DNA of 64,000 bases from NCBI GenBank assembly GCA_963843465.1, contig CAWJKP010000001.1, positions 1,116,001 to 1,180,000 of the forward strand, read 5' to 3'. A program made the position numbers and the translations under genes. The notes under the pieces are model-generated. The model ran no database searches. It was not told where the DNA came from and saw only the letters and a list, made by a program, of their open reading frames with translations. The stretch is from CAWJKP01 sp963843465 (GTDB lineage Bacteria > Planctomycetota > Planctomycetia > Pirellulales > Thermoguttaceae). Positions 31,466 through 41,100 of the stretch are shown in pieces. Position 1 is the stretch's first letter, and every line of letters begins with the position of its first letter.

Positions 31466-33193
31466 TCATTTCTTCCCCTGATAGACCCGCACGTAATCTA
31501 CGTACATGTCGGCCAAACCGTAGCGGGACAAATCGACGGGCCAGCCGCCTCCGGTGGCAAGATTGATGAGAAAGAACAGCGGCTCTTGCTTGGAAACCGG
31601 AAACGTCGCATGGCGGCCCACCTCGATGTTGTCACAATAGTAGATCGTGTCAATGTCGGTGATCTTACAGCCGTAGGTATGGAACGTCTCAAACCAAGTG
31701 GAGGGGATGCCAAACTTGCGCATGCGAATCGGATTGTGCATCCCCTCGAACGCCTTCTTCTCAATGGCTTTACCGGTCTCACCCTGGTTCCAACAATGAG
31801 GGGTAACCATATAGGTATCAAAAGCGTTAGGCTCGCGAGGGCCTTCCCCGCCGTAAGCCTCGATGATGTCCAACTCATCGCCCGGCGACTTGGTGCTGAG
31901 GAGCCAGAAGGCCGGCCACGTGCCGATGGCGTTCGGACCGATAAATCGGCATTCAAAGTAGCAGGGAGCCTTGGCGGTGATGCCGCTCCCGTCGTTCTTC
32001 AGGGAGGAAATCAGCCCGGAACTGTGGGTCTTATCGCTGGCCCTGATCCGCAGATAGGTATCGACCTGGGTAAAGGGGTTCTTCGGCGAATCGTGGCTGG
32101 TGAACGTATGCACGCTGAAGTCCTGCCAGCCGTTCGGCGGCTTATGGTCGTAATAGTTCGCCTTGGGATCGGTGCCGGATATCGAGAGCGGGCCCTTGAA
32201 GTCGTCGGCAAACACCAGCGACATGCCTTTCGCCGCCGGAGGCGGATCCTTGGGCATTCCTTCGTTCCAGGAAACGCCGCCCTTGTTGTAGAGCTGCACG
32301 TAGCAATTGTCTTTGACGGCACCGCTGGCGCCACTGATTCTCACCGTGACGGGGCCATGCGGGTAGGCATTGGCCGGGAAGACGAACGAACCATTGCCCT
32401 TCGCATCAAGGGCCACCGTGGCGACGGTAGAATCGGAACCAAAAACGCCGCCTTGCTTCCAGCATTTCACCGTCACGCTCTTGAAGCCGGCCGCCGCGAG
32501 CGTGACGGTGGTGTCTCCTTGCACGTCGGAGCAATACTCGGGCGAGACCACGGACACCTGACAGCCCAAGGTTTCCTCCGCGCTCTTCTCGGAATCAGCG
32601 CTGAGGGAATCAAAGTACAGGTCGCCCTCGGCAGGCAACAGTTTCTCTTTCCCGCCGGCCTTTTCCATCGGCTGGCCGATGGTGAAGGTAATCGCAGTGA
32701 TCGGATGATCGAGCTTGCCGTTCTTGTCCCCACCCCACGTCTCGTGAGGAGCGTCTAGGTCGAAGACGACCTCTTTCCAGCCGGTGAAATCAATGACCCC
32801 GCCTTGGCCCGTACCGCTGGACAGCGACCTGTACTGGTGCGTCTTGCCGCCGGCATCGGTCACCTGCAGCCCATAGGAACACTTCGAGCGGTCCCCCTTG
32901 AGCCAGTAATGCAGTTTGTGGACGCGAGCTTGGATCCCGACCTTGTTGGGGATGCCGAGGTATTGGAAATTCCCAGTGCCGAGGAAGTGGTAGTGCAACT
33001 TCAGACACTGCTTCCCATCATGCGGCTGATCCGTCGACAATTGGACCGACGCATTCTCGTTGGGGATGCCCACCACCCACACGCTAGGCTCCAGAGTAGC
33101 CTTCTCGAAATCCTGCACCATCACGCGCGTCGCTCCCCAGGCCGGCCCAATCCCGCAGGTCAGCAGCACGGACAATAATAGCGATCGCTTCAT
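31466..33193 (-). CDS. Secreted GH16 endo-beta-1,3-glucanase (laminarinase-like)
   Basis: 575 residues; ATG 33191-33193 after GAGAAGGAAC, with signal peptide MKRSLLLSVLLTCGIGPAWG. Residues about 22-200 form a carbohydrate-binding beta-sandwich (VMVQDFEKATLEPSVWVVG; WKEVVFDLDAP), and about 205-300 an Ig-like domain (SVVSPEYCSDVQGDTTVTLA). From about 315 the GH16 jelly-roll follows, with the retaining active site GDELDIIEAYGG at about 440: E-L-D-I-I-E supplies nucleophile, helper Asp and acid/base. WPAFWLL and the C-terminal YVDYVRVYQ are also typical. It cleaves internal beta-1,3 (or mixed) bonds in laminarin-type glucans. Intact. Confidence 0.88.
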   Translation of the reverse strand: MKRSLLLSVLLTCGIGPAWGATRVMVQDFEKATLEPSVWVVGIPNENASVQLSTDQPHDGKQCLKLHYHFLGTGNFQYLGIPNKVGIQARVHKLHYWLKGDRSKCSYGLQVTDAGGKTHQYRSLSSGTGQGGVIDFTGWKEVVFDLDAPHETWGGDKNGKLDHPITAITFTIGQPMEKAGGKEKLLPAEGDLYFDSLSADSEKSAEETLGCQVSVVSPEYCSDVQGDTTVTLAAAGFKSVTVKCWKQGGVFGSDSTVATVALDAKGNGSFVFPANAYPHGPVTVRISGASGAVKDNCYVQLYNKGGVSWNEGMPKDPPPAAKGMSLVFADDFKGPLSISGTDPKANYYDHKPPNGWQDFSVHTFTSHDSPKNPFTQVDTYLRIRASDKTHSSGLISSLKNDGSGITAKAPCYFECRFIGPNAIGTWPAFWLLSTKSPGDELDIIEAYGGEGPREPNAFDTYMVTPHCWNQGETGKAIEKKAFEGMHNPIRMRKFGIPSTWFETFHTYGCKITDIDTIYYCDNIEVGRHATFPVSKQEPLFFLINLATGGGWPVDLSRYGLADMYVDYVRVYQGKK

Positions 33194-33271
33194 GTCTTGT
33201 TCCTTCTCTTGAGGTGACGGTTCACGGGGTCCTTCCGCTCGTAGCGCCCGAGTTGGTTCTTTCTGTTTGGT

Positions 33272-33383
33272 TGTCCCTATCAATAATCTCGTGCTCGTTC
33301 CCAGTCAAGGAGTTGCGGGATTTGATCCCGAGCTGGTTCCAGGGTAGAATCGCCTTGTTCCGTCATCCTCGGGAGCCAGTCCA
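33272..33383 (+). repeat. Left-end fragment of the rve-type IS (copy B)
   Basis: 112 bases matching the non-coding left end of the IS at 34819, starting with the same TGTCCCTATCAATAATCTCG tip and ending four bases before the transposase start would occur (GGGAGCCAGTCCA). No transposase codons are present. It lies between the GH16 and SGNH genes, about 1.5 kb from the complete element. Confidence 0.75.
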
Positions 33384-33554
33384 GTTTGCGCCCAAGTAGC
33401 CCGGTCGCCTCGGCTGGGACCGTGCCCCGAACATCCATTTGTGCATCCGCCGACGAGCACCGCGACACAGGATCACAAGCCAAGATTACCCATCCTGCCG
33501 ATCGGCGGTGTCCGGTCGGTCAGCAAATATGCTTTGATCTCGCTCGCCGTCCTA

Positions 33555-34760
33555 CTATTTCCCACTGGCCCCGTATACGGTGTCCAACGCCCACTGTGCC
33601 CACGTGCGGCGCAGGATGTCTCTGCCCGCGGGGTTCGGGTGCAAGGCATCCTGATACCACTCGGGGTGGTCCTTGAACTTGCCGTAAAGGTCCGGGCCGT
33701 CGAGGATCTGCGGGTACTTCGCCTTGAGGCGCTGCAGTTGGGCGTTGTGCAACTCGAGGTTCTTCTGTCGAAAGCCATCATCCTTCGCCCAGATAACCGT
33801 GCCGATGACAGGGACCTTGTTCGCGGCCAGGATCTGCTTCACCATCGACTCATAGTTGTTGTAGAAGCCGGAGATATCGCCCTCGTTGGCCGACCGCCCA
33901 AGATTGGCATCGTTGGTACCGTAAGCTAGACAAACGTACTTGCCTGGGAAAAGGGGCAGCCACTTGGGCAGCAGTTTGGTGGCCCCATCTCGCGCTGTCA
34001 TGAATCCAAGGCCGCCGCCTTCCCAGATGGGGTTGTATGTCGGCAACTTCGCATGCACGAGCGGGCCAACGCAGTTGGTGACGAACGTCATCATCGTGAT
34101 GGAGTCGCCATAGATGATCCAGTCATCGGTGATTCCCTTGGCCGCGTTGTAGACATCCAGCTTGATCGAGGTCCCGGGGTTGCCGCCTTTATTGTTGGGG
34201 TTCTCGGACAGCACGCGGAATCGCAGCCAGTTATTGCCCGCGAACTCGATCACATGCTGGCGGGAATGGTAAAGCTGCGGATCATCGCCGGTGACAAGGG
34301 TCACCCAATCTGTCGTGGGTGGACTCTGTGCGCCCCCAGGCGCTGCATTCCCTTCAATTACGTACGGGCCGGGCATGCGATAGCTTGAGCCCTTGATGAT
34401 GCTGCAATCATACCCCTGGCCGCCGCCGTACCAGACCACAAGGATCTTCGCCCGATCGGCCGCGGGAACGGCGGACAGGTCGTACGCCAGCCAGGCAGGT
34501 GAGCTGAACACGGTCCATTCGCAGTCGGCGATCCACTTCCCCTCCTGCGCGTACGTCGCATTGTTGCCATACGATGCGGTGCCGGCAGATGCGTAAGCCG
34601 GAACACCACGGCTAATAATGGGTTGAGGGGCAATGGCCGCCGGGACCTCTGCCGCGATGGCGCATGCGGCGGCAAGCAGGACGGCCATGCGTGCGACGGC
34701 AACAGAATCGAATCTACGGATGCCCCATGCTCTGGCCACAGACATCGTGTTTGCATACAT
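33555..34760 (-). CDS. Secreted SGNH/GDSL-family esterase
   Basis: 401 residues; the ATG at 34758-34760 follows GAGGAG, and the next 40 residues are an export signal (hydrophobic MAVLLAAACAIAA). Residues about 50-190 are a beta-sandwich of the kind that precedes SGNH domains in xylan-esterase-type proteins. The catalytic domain has block I IIYGDSITM (nucleophile Ser), block III AYGTNDANLG and block V QDALHPNPAGR (Asp and His). Such enzymes remove acetyl or other acyl groups from polysaccharides, which suits the neighbouring hydrolases. Intact. The IS lies directly upstream of its start (34819), so its promoter may now be in IS DNA. Confidence 0.82.
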   Translation of the reverse strand: MYANTMSVARAWGIRRFDSVAVARMAVLLAAACAIAAEVPAAIAPQPIISRGVPAYASAGTASYGNNATYAQEGKWIADCEWTVFSSPAWLAYDLSAVPAADRAKILVVWYGGGQGYDCSIIKGSSYRMPGPYVIEGNAAPGGAQSPPTTDWVTLVTGDDPQLYHSRQHVIEFAGNNWLRFRVLSENPNNKGGNPGTSIKLDVYNAAKGITDDWIIYGDSITMMTFVTNCVGPLVHAKLPTYNPIWEGGGLGFMTARDGATKLLPKWLPLFPGKYVCLAYGTNDANLGRSANEGDISGFYNNYESMVKQILAANKVPVIGTVIWAKDDGFRQKNLELHNAQLQRLKAKYPQILDGPDLYGKFKDHPEWYQDALHPNPAGRDILRRTWAQWALDTVYGASGK

Positions 34761-34818
34761 CGCCACTTCTCCTCGTATATGAACGATAAACGATAGGAAT
34801 TCTGATCCACGCAACGCC

Positions 34819-36136
34819 TGTCCCTATCAATAATCTCGTACTCGTTTCCAGTCAAGGAGTTGCGGGATTTGATCCTAAGCTGGTTCCAGGGTAGAATCAC
34901 CTCGTTCCGTCAACCTCGGGAGCCACTCCATGTGCATCATCAAGGCGATCTATCTTCTGATCCGAGCGTTCCTGGTACCCCGGCTCAGCCTGGCCGCCGA
35001 GAATCTGGCGCTGCGACAGCAAGTTGCCGTCTACAAGCAGTCCGTCAAACCCCCGAAACTGCGGCCCCGAGACCGCTTCTTCTGGGTCTTGCTTTCCCGG
35101 CTCTGGGCCAACTGGCGATCGGCGCTGGCTATCGTCCAACCCGAAACAGTCATCAAATGGCACCAACGGGGCTTCAAGCTCTACTGGCGATGGAAGTCGC
35201 GGGGCGGGAAACCTGGACGCCCTTGCATCCAACGCGCACTCCGGGACCTGATACGCCGCATGTCCCGTGAGAATCCGCTCTGGGGCGCGCCCCGAATTCT
35301 GTCGGAACTGCTCCTGCTGGGTTGCCAGGTTGCGCAAGGGACGGTGGCCAAGTACATGGTCCGCATCAGGAAGCCTCCCTCTCAGCTCTGGCGAACGTTC
35401 CTTGCCAATCATGTTCCCGACATCGCTGCCTGCGACTTCTTCACCGTGCCGACGATCACGTTCCGCGTTCTCTACGTGTTCATCGTGCTGTGTCATGACC
35501 GGCGGCGGGCCGTTCACTTCAACGTGACCGACCATCCCTACGCCGAATGGGCCGCCCAGCAAATCATCGACGCCTTCCCCTACGACGAAGCCCCACGTTT
35601 TCTTCTGCGCGACCGGGACGGCATCTACGGTGACTACTTCAAGAAGCGCGTCAAGGACATGGGCATCGAGGAAGTGCTGATTGCACCACGGGCACCCTTG
35701 CAGAATCCTTCTTGTGAAACGGTCATCGGTTCCATACGCCGCGATTGTTTGGATCATCTCATCGTGCTCAACGAGGCCCATCTGCATCGCATCCTGACCG
35801 AGTATTTCCACTACTACCACACGTCCCGCCCTCATCTCTCGCTGGATCGCAATTCGCCGACACCACGCTGCGTCGAACTGCCGCCTCAGGGCGAAGTTGT
35901 TGCCATCCCGCAAGTCGGCGGCTTGCACCATCGGTACACCCGGCGTGCCGCGTGACCGTTATGCCCGGTCTCAAGTTCCATCTTTGATCGACGCAAGCGT
36001 TGCGCCGGCGCGCCGAAGGTCCCATCGCCGTGCCTGTTTGTTCCGCTACAACCATCGTTCCCGGTCCTTCCTGTTCCCCTCGTCTACGCACATTGGCCTC
36101 CCGCCTCTCCCCAAAGCGAGTTTTTTGCGAAGGACA
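34819..36136 (+). mobile_element. Complete rve-type insertion sequence (about 1.32 kb)
   Basis: The left tip TGTCCCTATCAATAATCTCG (from 34819) has an imperfect inverted match at the right, where GCGAGTTTTTTGCGAAGGAC ends in ACA at 36136: 15 of 21 positions agree when one end is reverse-complemented. One transposase gene fills the middle. The tip was defined independently by copies A and B, which begin at the same base. No clear target duplication is visible; the flanks are ...ACGCC and GGCGG.... It is inserted between the SGNH esterase and the acetyl-xylan-esterase-like gene. Confidence 0.7.
34930..35955 (+). CDS. IS transposase with integrase (rve) core
   Basis: 341 residues in one intact frame. 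The N-terminal 130 residues contain DNA-binding helices (NLALRQQVAVYKQS, IKWHQRGFKLYWRWKSR, then MSRENPLWGAPRILSELLLL, the IS3/IS481-type HTH). The integrase core follows with a full DDE set: AACDFFTV (first Asp), FLLRDRDGIYG (second Asp) and NPSCETVIGSIRRDCLDH (Glu). HYYHTSRPHLSLDRNSP is the typical end. The ATG at 34930 is preceded by CGGGAGCC. The gene is complete, so the element could still move and could act on copies A and B only if both ends were present. Confidence 0.88.
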   Translation: MCIIKAIYLLIRAFLVPRLSLAAENLALRQQVAVYKQSVKPPKLRPRDRFFWVLLSRLWANWRSALAIVQPETVIKWHQRGFKLYWRWKSRGGKPGRPCIQRALRDLIRRMSRENPLWGAPRILSELLLLGCQVAQGTVAKYMVRIRKPPSQLWRTFLANHVPDIAACDFFTVPTITFRVLYVFIVLCHDRRRAVHFNVTDHPYAEWAAQQIIDAFPYDEAPRFLLRDRDGIYGDYFKKRVKDMGIEEVLIAPRAPLQNPSCETVIGSIRRDCLDHLIVLNEAHLHRILTEYFHYYHTSRPHLSLDRNSPTPRCVELPPQGEVVAIPQVGGLHHRYTRRAA

Positions 36137-36183
36137 GGCGGCACACACGGCTTTCTTCATGAGCGATGTCCTTCATTCAAGGG

Positions 36184-37741
36184 TTACTGTTGATCCAGCC
36201 ACCGCCAGGCGCGGCGGTCGAACTCGGCAGACCAGTCGTGCGCGAGCCCCGGCATGGGGATGATCGTCTTGTTTCTCGACGGCAATCGGTTGTAGACCGC
36301 CCAGACGCTCGACGGCGGCGACACTGGGTCGATCAGCCCCGCGTTCATCAACACAGGGCAGCAGATGTCTGACGCGAAGTTCATCGGATCGTAGTAGGCC
36401 AGGCAGCGGCCGTCCGGATCGGTCACCGCGGGTGGCTTGCCGGCCAGGTCCATCCCGTCGGACTTGACCTGATCCTTGAACTTTGGATCCCACGCATTAT
36501 CCCAGGGCTTGTCGAGTCCGTTGCAGCGAGCGACCCAATGCAGGTGAGGATAATTGGGCGAATTTGCGATACAGGAAACCACGGCGGCAATCCGTGGATC
36601 GAGGCCGGCCAGGACGATTCCCAGACGGCCGCCCTGGCTTCCGCCAACCGCCACGATGTGCCGCGCATCGACATCCCTGCGCGATGCCAGGTAATTGACA
36701 GCCTGCACGACGCGGAGATGGACGTTGTAGTAGTAGTACGCGTCGATCGGTTCGAAGCGGAACCCATCATAATAACCCGGCAACGGTTTGTAGCTGGATA
36801 GATCCACGTCCTGGCCGTGGATCTGGATATCGATCGCCAGATAACCGTGGCGGGCGTGCTCCAGTGGCCGCGGCCGGGCCGCGAAGCCGGCACCCGGCAG
36901 CACAAGCACGGCCGGAAACGGTCCCGGCCCTTTCGGTTTGGCCAACCAGGCGTAGACCCGGCCGCCATCGGGCCCGGCAAAACTGACCTTCCAGCTTTCG
37001 ACATCCTCGACCTTGTGCCCCTCCGGGTCATAGTCGGCCGGCAGACAAGCGCGTTTCAGATTGTACGCGTTGATCGCGGCGAGGTCGAACGTCTCGGGTG
37101 ACGTTCTCGTTGCGCGCGTCGAGCGGAATCGCCGCCAGTTTGGCCTTGGCCCTGTCCCAGAAGACCTTGAAATCCGGTGGCCGCGTGCCTTGAATGGCCA
37201 TTTCCGACGCGCGCCAACCGAAAACGCAGACGCCCGTGACCGGTCGCTTGTCCTGCAGATCTTTTGTGGCCATGGCCGTATCGAGAACCACCTTCAGGTC
37301 GTAGAAGCCGGGCGGCAACCTGTCCGGCACGATCCGGATTCGGAACTGGTTCGCCGGCAACGCCTCCGCTTTGCCCTCGCGGAATGGCTTATCGATCATG
37401 TTGCGGTGCAAGGTCCACGTCATGCCCACGCTGCGCAATCCAGCCTGGCAGGAGATTTCCAGCGACGACTGTCCGGGCCTGCACGTTGCCGGACTGAAGA
37501 GCAAAGTGGGCGACTGCGGACTATAAAACACCAAGAACGGCGTCTGCGGGGGGGAACACTTGTCATCCCACGGCACCGCCAGGTTCAGGTTCATGGCATT
37601 GGTGGCCGCGGTTCGAGTCAGAATGGCAACGGCCATGGTTGCGAAGAATCTACCCCAGAACCGGTTTCGGATCGTCGCGCAGCAACCGCTGGGCGAGAGC
37701 TCTGCGATAGGTTTTGAGGCCAAGGCTCGTGGGGTTCTCAT
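36184..37741 (-). CDS. Secreted acetyl-xylan-esterase-like alpha/beta hydrolase (one frameshift)
   Basis: About 519 residues from the likely ATG at 37739-37741; the export signal is RNRFWGRFFATMAVAILTR. The N-terminal half is a beta-domain (LVFYSPQSPTLLFSPATCRP). At the C run opposite 37096-37098 one extra C restores VTPETFDLAAINAYNLKRAC, after which the AXE1/cephalosporin-C-deacetylase fold follows: PFPAVLVLPGAGF (oxyanion region), HIVAVGGSQGGRLG (nucleophile Ser in GGSQGG), LMNAGLIDPVSPPS (Asp) and MPGLAHDWS (His). It probably deacetylates sugars or xylan in the periplasm. The start codon is uncertain because the ribosome site is weak. Confidence 0.72.
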
Positions 37742-38110
37742 CGAACAACTTCTCTTTCGCAGTGATTGCGTCATGGAGGAGCGCCGCAGAACATGCAGAC
37801 CATCCCGATTGTGCCAGGCTTTCCTTGCTTCAGAAACTTCATCGCGGACATGTTGTACTTGCCGAGCCGGCGGTGTGCGCCGAACGGCTCGACATTCGAC
37901 TTTAGCCTACGAAGGCCCCTCCTGGCAAGCGTCTGCGGAGCCCCAGGATTGCCCCAGGGCTGATTTCCGCCCCTGGAATCGGCATGCCAACTGGCAGGCT
38001 GTCCCCAGCCTGGTTAGCATAGGGGGTTGCTGGTCGACCGGGCTGGCGACTTGCCCCGGCGATGACTCACTCCCCAAGACCTCAAACCTCGATCCCTGGA
38101 TGACTTGCAC
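37742..38110. other. Intergenic region with an unidentified minus-strand fragment
   Basis: Between divergent genes. On the minus strand a short frame (about 37790-37915) reads VEPFGAHRRLGKYNMSAMKF, then LKQGKPGTIGMVCMFCG and a stop. It has protein-like composition but I do not recognise it; it may be a remnant of a larger gene. Nothing else was seen. Confidence 0.3.
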
Positions 38111-41100
38111 ATGCACCTCTCACGTTTCGTCCATTTCGTGAATGACTTCGCCGACGGATATCTGGCCCGTGCCACCGCGTTGGGCTTACTGATACTCGTC
38201 CTGGGTACAACCCCGCTGCCGGCCACGGAGACGGAGAACCAGGTGCTCCGCATCCTGCCGGCTCCCGGCCGGGTCGTCGTGGATGGGAAGGCCGACGACT
38301 GGGACCTTTCCGGCGGCATCTTTGCTTGCGGCAACGTCGAACGCCAGCGCGAGCAATACGGCGTGTGGTTCCATGCGATGTACGACACCGAGAATGTCTA
38401 TCTGCTCGCGCGCTGGCTCGACCCGACGCCGCTGAACAACGGCCAGTCGAGCAAGGGCGGGCAAGGATTCCAGGGCGATTGCCTCCAGGTGCGTTTCATC
38501 ACCGGCTACAAGACCTCGCAGGAGGCCATCACCTGGCTCACCTGCTGGCGCGATCGCGACGGCATCAGCGTCGTGGACCGCGCGACGCCCCACGGCACGG
38601 GACGCGGGGGCGTCGAGTTGCCGGATCTCCCCAATGCCCTGGGACACGGCGCGCAGCAGGCGTTCCGCATCAACGCCGACGGCAAGGGCTACATTCAAGA
38701 GTTGGCCATTCCCTGGAAGCTGCTTTGCAAGGATGGCAAGATGCCCGCCCCCGGCGGCGAGCTGCGTGTAACCGTGGAACCGAACTTCACCGCCGGAGCG
38801 TCCGGTCGGTTGACGATCAAGGACCTCTTCCACGTCGGCGCGGTGCCGAACCGCATCTTCACCTTCTACTCTTACGACATCTGGGGCGCCGGCATCCTGG
38901 AAAAGACCGGCAAGGTGGCGCCGGCCCCGCTTCGATTGGCCGACGGACGCGAACTGCCGGTCCGGTTGGTCGACGGCGTGCCGGTCGTGGACTGGAGCCG
39001 GCTGGCCAAGGTGCGTGAGCTGCCGGGCTTCAAGACGCTGGCCTTCGAAATGCCTTTCGACGGCCACGTTTCACTCAACCTCCGCAATAAGGACGGCGTA
39101 GTCGTCCGACAACTGCTAACCGATCACCCCTACGTCAAGGGAAGCCATAAAGTGAAATGGGACGGCCTGCCGACGCCGCATTACCGCACGCCGGGCGAGC
39201 CACTGCCGGCCGGCGAGTATACGTGGGAGGCCATCGCGCACCCGGGATTGACGCTTACCCTGCGCGGATGGGCAGCCACCGCGGGCACTCCCTGGGCCGC
39301 CGGGCCGGGCACCGATTGGGGAGGCGATCATGGAGTGCCCAGCGCCTGCGCCACCGATGGCGAAAAGATCTACCTGGGGTGGAACGGGGCCGAAGGAGGC
39401 AAGAGCGTGCTGGCCTGCGACGCCGAAGGAAAACTGCTCTGGGGCATCGGCAAAGGCATCGGCAGCTCGGCCGAGCATCTTGCCGTCGACGGCGGCATTG
39501 TCTATGGTTTGGGATGGGAGGGCGTCTCGGGCCGTCAGCTCTTCCGCCTCCGCGCAAAGGATGGCGTCTTTGACAACTGGATATCGCGCGGCATCGCCGC
39601 ACTGGCCGTGCCCGATCTATGGACCGAGCGTGCCGACCGAGACCAAATGCCCGACCGTGCCGACGGCATGGACGTCCTGCACGGCGTGCTCTATCTCACC
39701 TTCAGTACGGCCGACTTCCGCCCGGACGACATCTCCGACCTGGCCGCCCTCACCCGCGAAGTGCTCAAAGACGCCGCGATCGGCCCGCGTCTGCTCGCGC
39801 AGGTGAACCCGCGATTTCATGAACGCCTGCAGAACTGGCTGGCCGGACAGATGCGGGAAGAAGACGCCTTTTGCCTGCACAGCGTCCAGGGCCCGTGGTG
39901 GAAGAACGAACTGCCCGAAGGCCTGACCCGCCTGTTGGACCGTACCGATCTGGCCGCCGGAACTGACGGCCTGGGGCCGAGGAGCCCGCGCTGGCCAACC
40001 GCCGTTTCCTGGAACAGCGATTCGCCGGGCATCTGCGTCCGCTCAAGACTGGACTGCTGGCCGTGTGTGATGCAAGCTCCGGCCACGTGCGCAAGCTCCT
40101 GGAAATTCCCAACCTGGGCGCGGTGCGCGGTAAGCGACCGCCTGGTGTATGCCATCGCCGATCGCCACGCCGTGCTGGCCATCAACCCGCAGACGGGCCA
40201 GAGCACGCCGTTGATTACCGGGCTGCACGACGCCGCCAACCTGACGGTGGATGCGCTGGGCCGCCTCTACGTAGGCTGCGGCGCGCCGGACCAGCAAGTG
40301 AAGATTTTCGCGGCCGACGGCAAGCCTGCCGGCCAGATAGGCCGCCGAGGCGGCCGGCCGCTTCTGGGTCCATGGCAGGCAGACGGCTTCTACGCCATCA
40401 GTTCGCTGGTGATCGACAAGCAGGGCCGGCTGTGGGTCACCGAGGGAGACCGGCATCCCAAACGCGTCAGCATCTGGGACATGTCCACGGGCAAGCCGGT
40501 CAAGGAGCTCTTTGGCCCGACGCACTACGGAGCCAGCGGCGGCGCGATCTGTCCCACGGACCCGAACCTCATGGTGGGCGAGGGCTGTGAGTGGCGATTC
40601 GACCCGAAGACCCAAACGTTTGCCTGCACCGGCGCGTTCGACCGGAGCCTTCACGGGTTTGCGAAGTTCTGCACGCCGGCCAACGGACGATTGTACCTGG
40701 CCGTAACGCGCAAGTCCCAGCCCTATCGCTCGGCAACCCGCATCTTCCAGCGCATCGGCGAAGGCACGTGGCGGGTCCGAGCCGAGGTCCGGCCGGACTT
40801 TATCGCCAAGACCACCACGTTCTGGTCCGACGTCAACGGCGATGGCCGCGAGGACCCGGGCGAGACAGTTACCGTGCCGATGGTCCTGGTAACCTACGGC
40901 TCGAACGCCTGGTCGCTCAACCTCAACCCACAGGATTTCACCCTTTACGGCGTAACCGACGGTACGCGGCGGGTCTATCAAGTCCGTCCGGCCGGCTACA
41001 CCGCCTGCGGCGCACCGCGGTGGGACGTGGCGGGAATGAAAGAACTGCCGTTCGCCGGCGGCAAGGACGTTTACAGCGTGCTGCCGTCGCCCGATAATCG

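Noticed and set aside
34805..36150. Target-site duplication of the IS
   Set aside because: The bases flanking the two ends (ACGCC and GGCGG) are not direct repeats; they are complementary, which may only extend the inverted ends by chance.
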